Assembly (NCBI GenBank): GCA_023384415.1
Contig: JAHDWJ010000029.1
Span: 1 to 64,000, forward strand
Origin: Anaerolineae bacterium
Lineage (GTDB): Bacteria > Chloroflexota > Anaerolineae > Promineifilales > Promineifilaceae
DNA length: 64,000 nucleotides
Direction: 5' to 3'
Part shown: positions 57,984-64,000 of the stretch, one piece after another
Position numbering within the stretch: position 1 is the first letter of the stretch
How the letters are laid out: each line of letters begins with the position of its first letter
The notes under the pieces: model-generated
Told to the model about the DNA's origin: nothing
The model's database searches: none
What the model saw: the letters and a program-made list of their open reading frames with translations, nothing else
Translations under genes and position numbers: made by a program

Positions 57984-58457
57984 CTAATCCCTTAACGTAC
58001 ACAACGCCTGCCGAATTTCTCCGAGATGGTACGCCGTGTGGGCAATCATCCCCATCGCCCCACCGATTTGCATTTCATTTTCCCACGTCGTGGTGCCTTC
58101 CAGAAGTTGCAAGATGGCCTGATAACTGACCCGCAGTTCCGCCTGAATCTGTTCCCATTCCTCTGGGGTTACTTGTTTTACCGTGCGCCAGATTTCGCCC
58201 CAATCTACTTTGTGGTACTGCTGATCGCGCACATTTTGCACTACCACATCAAGATAAAAAGCCACATGTTTCACCTGGGCGGCCAGGGTGGCACATTTAC
58301 CCCCTACCGGTACCGAGGCTTCGGCGGCAGTGATGGTCGCCAACGTCTCAAACAGGGAATCTCCCTTGTCCAGGTAAATGCCTCGAACCTGATTAAAGGT
58401 TTCATCTAGCACTATTAAGAACGCTTTCGTAATATTTTCTGATAACACGTCAGGCAT
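57984..58457 (-). CDS. DinB-fold protein
   Basis: 157 residues, four-helix bundle of the DinB/YfiT group. Candidate metal-binding His residues lie in QVKHVAFYLDVV and MIAHTAYHLGEIRQALC. These proteins act as metal-dependent thiol (bacillithiol or mycothiol) transferases or isomerases, but many are uncharacterised. It shares its strand with the MoaD-like pair upstream, separated by ~190 bp of repeats. No GCGGCCGC site occurs in the gene. Confidence 0.8.
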   Translation of the reverse strand: MPDVLSENITKAFLIVLDETFNQVRGIYLDKGDSLFETLATITAAEASVPVGGKCATLAAQVKHVAFYLDVVVQNVRDQQYHKVDWGEIWRTVKQVTPEEWEQIQAELRVSYQAILQLLEGTTTWENEMQIGGAMGMIAHTAYHLGEIRQALCTLRD

Positions 58458-58554
58458 CGTTGTCTACTCCATGGGTTAGAAAAAGAGGTTTTGGCCACGA
58501 ATGACACCAATTCGTCCGAAATAGGAAAACAAACATTCGTGCCTATTCGTGACT

Positions 58555-58636
58555 CCACTGAAAAAAGATCGCGCAGAGACGCGAAGGCGCAAAGTTACCA
58601 AAGAAAAATTCGTATTCATTCGTGAAATTCGTGACC
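58555..58636. repeat. E-type dispersed inverted repeat, copy 2 (reverse orientation)
   Basis: CCACTGAAAAAAGATCGCGC .. ATTCATTCGTGAAATTCGTG is the reverse complement of 21484-21574 with few changes. CACGAATGACACCAATTCGT words precede it. Confidence 0.75.
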
Positions 58637-58650
58637 AGAGAGATCCCCAT

Positions 58651-58953
58651 TTAGCCCCCCGCAATTGCGCCGATGATCATGAACGGTTCGCGGCCGCGGG
58701 CCACATCCTCTGGCAGCAAGGCATCCGGTGATTCATGGGATAAATCCTCTTTACAGGCAAAGAAGCGGAGAAACGGCCGCCGCTGCTGGGTGACATGATC
58801 CCGAATGGTCCCTTGCAGCATCGGGTAACGCTCTTCCAGAGCATCAAGCACCGAGCGCTGCGTGACCGGGCCATCAACCTCGACCGCTACCTCAGCCCCA
58901 CTGGAAGCCAATGTCCGCAAATGGTGCGGGATAGTCACACGGATCACGCTCAT
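58651..58953 (-). CDS. MoaD/ThiS-like ubiquitin-fold sulfur carrier
   Basis: 100 residues, beta-grasp fold ending in Gly-Gly (FMIIGAIAGG), the terminus that is adenylated and thiocarboxylated in MoaD and ThiS. VRVTIPHHLRTLASS .. SVLDALEERYPMLQGTI matches the family core. Its ATG overlaps the upstream gene's stop as ATGA (58950-58953). It could serve molybdopterin synthesis for the molybdoenzyme, but no moaE is nearby, and the coupling to an Asp-box protein argues for a dedicated role. Confidence 0.82.
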   Translation of the reverse strand: MSVIRVTIPHHLRTLASSGAEVAVEVDGPVTQRSVLDALEERYPMLQGTIRDHVTQQRRPFLRFFACKEDLSHESPDALLPEDVARGREPFMIIGAIAGG

Positions 58954-60065
58954 GGCAATGTTTGCACCTCCACCGACAACACGGCTGGCAAATCCCGCAC
59001 AATAGCCTGCCAGTTGTCGCCAGCATCATTAGAGGCGTACACCTGCCCCCCGGTCGTGCCAAAATAAACCCCACACGGATCCATCTGGTCTACCGCCATC
59101 GCATCCCGTAACACGTTTACGTAACAATCTTGTTGGGGCAAACCATTGGTCAGAGCTTCCCACTCATTCCCCCCACTGCGACTGCGATAAACGCGCAGCT
59201 TTCCTTCTGGGGGAAAATGTTCCGAGTCGCTCTTAATTGGCACAACATAGATGGTATCTGGCTCGTGGGCATGAACATCAATGACAAAGCCAAAATCGGT
59301 GGGTAGGTTGCCGCTGACCTCATGCCATAACTCGCCAGCATTATCACTCCGCATCACGTCCCAATGTTTTTGCATAAATAGCACATTGGGGCGGGCCGGG
59401 TGCAGGGCCAGGCGGTGGACACAATGCCCAACTTCCGCATTGGGGTCTGGGATATATTCAGACTTTAACCCCTGGTTGATGGGCAGCCACGTCTTCCCCC
59501 CGTCATCAGTGCGGAAAGCCCCGGCGGCTGAAATGGCAATAAAAATACGGTCAGGGTTGTGGGGATCAAGCAAAATGGTGTGCAAACAGAGTCCCCCGGC
59601 CCCCGGCTGCCAGTGTGGGCCGGAGCCGTGGCCACGCAGCCCGGCCAACTCATGCCATGTTTCTCCCCCATCGGTTGTCTTAAACAAGGCGGCATCTTCC
59701 ACCCCGGCATAAACAACATCCGGGTCATTGAGGGACGGTTCAAGATGCCAGACTCGCTTAAACTCCCAGGGGTGGGGGGTGCCATCGTACCATTGGTGGG
59801 TGCCAGGCACACCCTCATACACAAATTTATTGCCTACGGTTGACCAGGTTTTGCCACCGTCATCAGAGCGATGAATGACTTGCCCAAACCAACTGCTGGC
59901 CTGGGAAGCGTACAGCCGGTTGGGATCGGCAGGGGAGCCTTTCAAATGATAAATTTCCCAACCAGGAAAATGGGGGCCGTCAATGTGCCACTGCTCACGC
60001 TTGCCATCGGCTGTCAGGATAAATGCCCCTTTCCGGGTGCCTACCAGGACTCTTACGCCGCTCAT
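58950..60065 (-). CDS. Asp-box (BNR/sialidase-like) beta-propeller protein
   Basis: About 371 residues with six Asp-box turns: SDDGGKTW, TTDGGETW, TDDGGKTW, SDNAGELW, SRSGGNEW and SNDAGDNW, spaced as in a six-bladed propeller. No signal peptide. The start at 60065 has a near-perfect AAGGAGGTAGAG; an upstream Met at 60140 does not. A catalytic sialidase set is not evident, so enzymatic activity is doubtful. It is translationally coupled to the MoaD-like gene downstream; I recall this pairing in other bacteria, with unknown function. No GCGGCCGC site lies in the gene. Confidence 0.8.
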   Translation of the reverse strand: MSGVRVLVGTRKGAFILTADGKREQWHIDGPHFPGWEIYHLKGSPADPNRLYASQASSWFGQVIHRSDDGGKTWSTVGNKFVYEGVPGTHQWYDGTPHPWEFKRVWHLEPSLNDPDVVYAGVEDAALFKTTDGGETWHELAGLRGHGSGPHWQPGAGGLCLHTILLDPHNPDRIFIAISAAGAFRTDDGGKTWLPINQGLKSEYIPDPNAEVGHCVHRLALHPARPNVLFMQKHWDVMRSDNAGELWHEVSGNLPTDFGFVIDVHAHEPDTIYVVPIKSDSEHFPPEGKLRVYRSRSGGNEWEALTNGLPQQDCYVNVLRDAMAVDQMDPCGVYFGTTGGQVYASNDAGDNWQAIVRDLPAVLSVEVQTLP

Positions 60066-60259
60066 CTCTACCTCCTTGTGGGTGTGGGTGATGTTATTGT
60101 GATGGTGGGGTGGATAAAATAGGCGTATATTATGGAACATATATTCTATTTTGTCAATGTTAGATTTGCCATTGCTGGAGATGCAAGGGTAACGTATTAT
60201 TTTAAGCAGCGGATCGGATTTTGACAGGATGAAATGTTAAATTTGTTTGCTCTTTGATT

Positions 60260-63200
60260 ATGTTTTCATACCTTAAGCAGTTATTTGCCTCACCTCTGAA
60301 TGTTGATTTGCCTGGTCATGTTTATACCGCCAACATGCTGCGGGCGATTCTCCTGGTTACAGGCGGGCTAAATTTGCTTTTTACCCCAACTATTTTGTTA
60401 TTTGACAATTATAAACCTGTTTTGGCTATCAATCTTATGATGTTGGCGGCGCAGGTGATGATCTGGTTTCACCTGCGTAGGGGATATGTTCAGAGCAGCA
60501 GCCTGCTTTTTTGCCTGGCTTTATGGGCGTATATCACGGTTGGTTCGTTTATTTTTGGCGGGATTCAGAGTTTGTTTCCCGTGGGTTATCTGGTAATGGC
60601 CTTTGCCGCCGGGATATTGCTGCCGACAAAATTGGCTTATACGTTTTATGCGGTGGGATTGCTCCATATCATTTTCTTTCTCCACCTGGAAATCAGAGGG
60701 AGTGCCCCTATACCGATCACAACAACGGAACTGGCGGCCAGAGGGATGGTGATCAGTGGGATCTTCCTGGCGGTTGTGGCTTTGTTGACTCTGGCCCTAA
60801 ACAATTTTGGCACGGCTCTCGGGCAGGCCCGGTGGGAGATCGGTGAGCGCAGGCAGGCGGAGGCGGCTCTGAAACAGCGTGAGGCTATTTTGCAGGCGGT
60901 GGCTTTCGCGGCCGCGCACTTTCTGGCCGCTTTAGATTGGGAACAGGTACTTGACACCATCCTGGCCCGGCTGGGGCAGGCGGCCGGGGTAAGCCGGGTT
61001 TATGTGTTTGCCAACTATCAGGATGACCAGGGGGAATGGTTCAGCAGTCAGCGGTTTGAGTGGTGTTTGCCCACCATTGAGCCACAAATAGATAACCCTG
61101 ATTTACAACATATTCCTTTAGCGGCCGCGGGGTTTGACCGCTGGATTGAGCTGTTGAGCCAGGGCAACCTGGTTGCCGGGCATGTGCGAGATTTCCCCCC
61201 CAGCGAACAGGCCCTCCTGGAACCACAGGGTATCCTCTCCCTGGTTGTTGTACCCGTGATGGTTCACGGCACCTGGTGGGGGTTTGTTGGCTTTGATCAT
61301 TGTGAGCAGCAGTGGGAATGGTCAATGGCTGAGTTAGAAGCCTTACGTGCCGCCGTCAACACCTTAAGCGTTGCCATTGAGCGGCAGCAGGCGGTGCAAA
61401 CATTGCATACGGAGCGAGATTTCTCCATGCAGATCATGAACACTATGGGGCAAGGGTTGACTGTTTATGATAGAGAGGGGCGTCTGGAATACGTCAATGC
61501 GGCCATGGCCCAGATGATTGGTTACTCCCCAGAGGCTCTATTGGGGCAGCAGCCGTTTGCTTTTGTGACTCCGGCTGATCAAACGCGGTTAGATGCCCAT
61601 TGGCAAGAGCGGCTTTCTGGGGTGACAAGCAGTTATGAAATACGGCTGTGCCATGCGGATGGTTATGAATTGCCCGTCCTGATTACTGGCACCCCCCGCT
61701 ATCAGCAGGGGCAAATTGTTGGGGCGATTGCGGTGGTAACGGATATTAGTGAGCAGCAGCGGCGGCAGCGAGAGCTGGAGACGGTAGCGGCGTTTAGCGC
61801 GGCCTTGCGGGTCGCTGAAACACGTGCCCAACTTCTGCCGGTTATTTTAGAGCAGTTGATGGGACAGCTTGATCTGGCTGCGGCCGCGTTGGTGATGGTG
61901 GATCCGGCTACCAATGAACTGTCCCTGGAGTTGGGGCGGGGGATATGGGCCACGCAGGCTGATTTGGCGATATTTACCAGTGATGGGTTGAGCGGCCGCC
62001 TTGTCAGTTCTGGGCAGCCTTACCTAAATAATGAAATCGGGCAGTCACCGGATTTATTTCCCCCGGTGGTTATGGCTGAATGCAGCGCGGCCGCGGCCAT
62101 TCCCTTATTGGCTCAGGGGCAGATGCTTGGCCTGCTCTGGGTTGCCCACCAGCGGCAATTAGGCCAGGATGATCTGCAACTGCTAACGACGATTGCTACC
62201 ATTGTCGCCAATGCCCTCCAGCGGGAAACCCTGCGCGAAGCTATTGCCGCCCAGGTGCGGCAAATCCAGGTCATCCTGGATACTGTGCCGGAAGGGGTAC
62301 TCCTATTGGATGGGCAGCGAAAGGTGGTACTGGCAAATCCTGCGGCCGCACATATCCTCACCTTTCTAGCCCACTATGATTTAGCCCAACGGCTCACCCA
62401 TTTAAGCGACCTGCCTCTCGCCCAAATTTTAACCAGCCCCTCTACCGACCAATGGCATGAGCTGCAATTCCAGGGTCGTTTCTACCAGATCACCGCCCGC
62501 CCCCTGGCTCAAGCGGCCACCCATGAAGCGGACTCTGCCGGGCAGCATTGGGTCCTTGTTATCAGTGATGTTACAGAAGGGCGCGAACGCCAGCGCTACC
62601 AGCAGGCCCAGGAAAGGTTGGCGACTGTGGGTCAATTGGCGGCCGGCATTGCCCACGACTTCAACAACATCATGGGGGTCATCGTCCTATATGCCCAACT
62701 GCTCCAGAACATCCCTGGCCTGAGCAAGCGGCAGCAAACCCAACTGGAAACAATTCGCACCCAGGCCGATCGCGCCACCCACCTGGTACAGCAGATCCTT
62801 GATTTCAGCCGCCGCTCCATCATCCAGCGCACCCCCATAGATTTGCTTCCCCTGGTCAAAGAGACGATGAAGCTGCTAGAGCGCACCTTGCCTGAACATG
62901 TCCGGCTGGAACTAGGTTACGACCGCCGCCGCTTCTTCATCAACGCAGACCCAACCCAGATGCAGCAGATGTTACTCAACCTGGCCTTCAATGCCCGTGA
63001 TGCTATGCCTCAGGGGGGAATGCTCCGCTTTGCCCTGACTAATTTAGCCCTGGGACCAGAAGCCCTACCCCCGCTGCCTGATGTTATCCCTGGTGAATGG
63101 GTTGTGCTGACAGTGCAAGACAGCGGCGGGGGGATTTTACCTCATCACCTGTCCCATATTTTTGAACCATTTTTTACCACCAAAGAGCCGGGGCGGGGCA

Positions 63201-63721
63201 CTGGGTTAGGGCTGGCTCAAGTTTATGGCATTGTCAAACAACATGAAGGGGCCATAGATGTAAGCAGCCAACCAGACCAGGGCACACTTTTCACCCTCTA
63301 TTTGCCCCGATTGGTGGGGTTTACCGGTGAAACGCCCCTGGCCCTGGAAGAGGATACCGTCCAGGGTGAGGGCAAGACGGTTTTGCTGGTTGAAGATGAC
63401 CAGGCTTTACAAGAGGCTACGGCGGAGCTGTTGGAGATGTGGGGGTTTACGGTGCGCTGCGCCCAAACGGGCAAGGAAGCTCTGGAAGTTTTGGCCGGGG
63501 AAGCGATTGATCTGGTGTTAAGTGACCTGGTGATGCCGGAAATGGGGGGAATTGAATTGAGCCAACAGGTACGTGAACATTACCCCCAGGTCAAATTGCT
63601 GCTGATGACCGGCCACGCCCCTGAAGAGGCGTATGCCGGTCTCCAGCAGCAGGAAACCCCCTGGCTGCAAAAGCCGTTTACCACCAGCATGTTAGCCAGC
63701 AAGCTGGCGGCGGTGTTATAA
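60260..63721 (+). CDS. Hybrid sensor histidine kinase with GAF, PAS and receiver domains
   Basis: About 1153 residues. An N-terminal membrane region with about six helices (1-180) precedes GAF (about 215-375; HFLAALDWEQVLDTILARLG), PAS (385-505; TVYDREGRLEYVNAAMAQMI), a second GAF (510-665), a PAS-like domain (670-775), HisKA with His799 in AAGIAHDFNNIMG, HATPase (about 890-1010; GTGLGLAQVYGIVKQHEG) and a receiver with Asp1089 in LVLSDLVMPEMGG. The HDFNN motif and attached receiver are typical of hybrid kinases. No cognate regulator is adjacent. ATG at 60260 was chosen over an upstream TTG; no Shine-Dalgarno is seen. Confidence 0.93.
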   Translation: MFSYLKQLFASPLNVDLPGHVYTANMLRAILLVTGGLNLLFTPTILLFDNYKPVLAINLMMLAAQVMIWFHLRRGYVQSSSLLFCLALWAYITVGSFIFGGIQSLFPVGYLVMAFAAGILLPTKLAYTFYAVGLLHIIFFLHLEIRGSAPIPITTTELAARGMVISGIFLAVVALLTLALNNFGTALGQARWEIGERRQAEAALKQREAILQAVAFAAAHFLAALDWEQVLDTILARLGQAAGVSRVYVFANYQDDQGEWFSSQRFEWCLPTIEPQIDNPDLQHIPLAAAGFDRWIELLSQGNLVAGHVRDFPPSEQALLEPQGILSLVVVPVMVHGTWWGFVGFDHCEQQWEWSMAELEALRAAVNTLSVAIERQQAVQTLHTERDFSMQIMNTMGQGLTVYDREGRLEYVNAAMAQMIGYSPEALLGQQPFAFVTPADQTRLDAHWQERLSGVTSSYEIRLCHADGYELPVLITGTPRYQQGQIVGAIAVVTDISEQQRRQRELETVAAFSAALRVAETRAQLLPVILEQLMGQLDLAAAALVMVDPATNELSLELGRGIWATQADLAIFTSDGLSGRLVSSGQPYLNNEIGQSPDLFPPVVMAECSAAAAIPLLAQGQMLGLLWVAHQRQLGQDDLQLLTTIATIVANALQRETLREAIAAQVRQIQVILDTVPEGVLLLDGQRKVVLANPAAAHILTFLAHYDLAQRLTHLSDLPLAQILTSPSTDQWHELQFQGRFYQITARPLAQAATHEADSAGQHWVLVISDVTEGRERQRYQQAQERLATVGQLAAGIAHDFNNIMGVIVLYAQLLQNIPGLSKRQQTQLETIRTQADRATHLVQQILDFSRRSIIQRTPIDLLPLVKETMKLLERTLPEHVRLELGYDRRRFFINADPTQMQQMLLNLAFNARDAMPQGGMLRFALTNLALGPEALPPLPDVIPGEWVVLTVQDSGGGILPHHLSHIFEPFFTTKEPGRGTGLGLAQVYGIVKQHEGAIDVSSQPDQGTLFTLYLPRLVGFTGETPLALEEDTVQGEGKTVLLVEDDQALQEATAELLEMWGFTVRCAQTGKEALEVLAGEAIDLVLSDLVMPEMGGIELSQQVREHYPQVKLLLMTGHAPEEAYAGLQQQETPWLQKPFTTSMLASKLAAVL

Positions 63722-63741
63722 AGGCGGCTAACGAAAAGGCG

Positions 63742-64000
63742 TTAGCTGCTGATCCGGTGGTGCATTGCTTTGATTGCCTGCATCTCGCCTAAGTGACGGG
63801 TCGCGTCCAAAAGGATGACGCGGCTCCAAAAATAGATGGTACGCGGCTGCCCTTCGCCAGGTACGGCAGCGTCTAATCCCCCTTCGGGCAGATTTTGTAG
63901 ATAAGTTTGTAGTTCCTGGTAAACCTGATCATGGTAAGCCAATAGGTCGCGGCCGCTCATGGACGGTAGAGCTGCAACATCACCCTGGGTATACCCGGTG
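63742..64000 (-). CDS. DinB-like protein, 5' end beyond the window
   Basis: C-terminal ~86 residues of an ORF that stays open to the right edge (TGYTQGDVAALPS precedes MSGRDLLAYHDQVYQELQTY). SRVILLDATRHLGEMQAIKA resembles the last helix of DinB/maleylpyruvate-isomerase-like four-helix proteins with a His near its end. A Met at 63960 lies inside, but the open frame upstream suggests a longer protein. The identity is tentative. Confidence 0.6.
   Translation of the reverse strand, partial: TGYTQGDVAALPSMSGRDLLAYHDQVYQELQTYLQNLPEGGLDAAVPGEGQPRTIYFWSRVILLDATRHLGEMQAIKAMHHRISS

Larger units (their letters stand above)
323..63956. repeat. Highly iterated palindrome GCGGCCGC, ~140 copies through the window
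   Basis: The octamer GCGGCCGC was counted by eye about 140 times (for example 323, 982, 1264, 1412, 1848, 1872, 7030, 7062, 29052, 29083, 44431, 44439, 62087, 63949). At roughly 57% GC about three would be expected by chance. Nearly all copies lie in genes, on either strand alike because it is a palindrome. The commonest reading frame gives Ala-Ala-Ala (GCG GCC GCN); the others give Gly-Arg or Arg-Pro. Only about four are intergenic: 36875, 48527, 48682, 48748. Long gaps occur at about 33.6-35.4, 58.7-60.9, 24.65-26.2 and 62.35-63.95 kb. It behaves like cyanobacterial HIP1 (GCGATCGC), but the core differs. The role is unknown. Confidence 0.95.

Overview
The window looks like a chromosomal segment of a Chloroflexota bacterium, probably an Anaerolineae/Ardenticatenia-type filament. 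The grounds are moderately high GC, lipoproteins with long Thr/Pro linkers, SH3b/LysM/PA14 surface proteins, many OmpR-type two-component genes, weak or absent Shine-Dalgarno sites at many starts, and intergenic spacers full of short palindromic and tandem repeats. This placement is inference; there is no rRNA, tRNA or marker phylogeny here. No CRISPR array, prophage or complete insertion sequence is visible.

Layout: 0.2-8.4 kb holds a glycosyltransferase, a hot-dog thioesterase, an Hsp70/GrpE/J-like/TPR chaperone operon with a membrane zinc-ribbon protein, and an esterase. 8.8-24.3 kb holds a triple-PA14 lipoprotein, a repeat-domain secreted protein followed by a two-component system, dimethylargininase, a CoA-binding protein, an SDR, a LysM lipoprotein, a GH13 maltodextrin hydrolase behind a LacI-type operator, a metallophosphoesterase, a CAD-like dihydroorotase and a GT-C membrane protein. 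24.4-36.8 kb is a sulfur-metabolism island: SulP-STAS-rhodanese transporter, TorD-like chaperone, split YeeE/YedE transporter, persulfide dioxygenase-rhodanese, molybdopterin oxidoreductase, and a fused 4x[4Fe-4S]/NrfD subunit. It is interrupted by an AT-rich HEPN-type gene. 37.2-45 kb holds a second two-component system, a CAD-like pyrB with its own attenuator, and an envelope-glycan cluster (two related methyltransferases, flippase, phosphodiesterase). 45.2-64 kb holds an FMN-type oxidase-fold protein, prs, an alpha/beta hydrolase, a Phd/PIN toxin-antitoxin pair, leuS with a leucine leader attenuator, two clan GH-A-like proteins without signal peptides, an ABC exporter, two DinB-like proteins, a MoaD-like/Asp-box pair and a large hybrid sensor kinase.

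The most striking signal is genome-wide rather than a gene. The octamer GCGGCCGC occurs about 140 times by hand count, roughly once per 450 bp where about three would be expected by chance, almost always inside genes and most often read as Ala-Ala-Ala. It resembles the cyanobacterial HIP1 palindrome in behaviour but not in sequence. Of the few intergenic copies, two sit in the same place, directly after a -35 hexamer in a 17-bp promoter spacer. Other notable finds are two transcription attenuators with leader peptides (leuS and pyrB), a ~104-bp inverted-repeat element whose ends coincide with stop codons of neighbouring genes, and both pyrimidine enzymes resembling the animal CAD protein.
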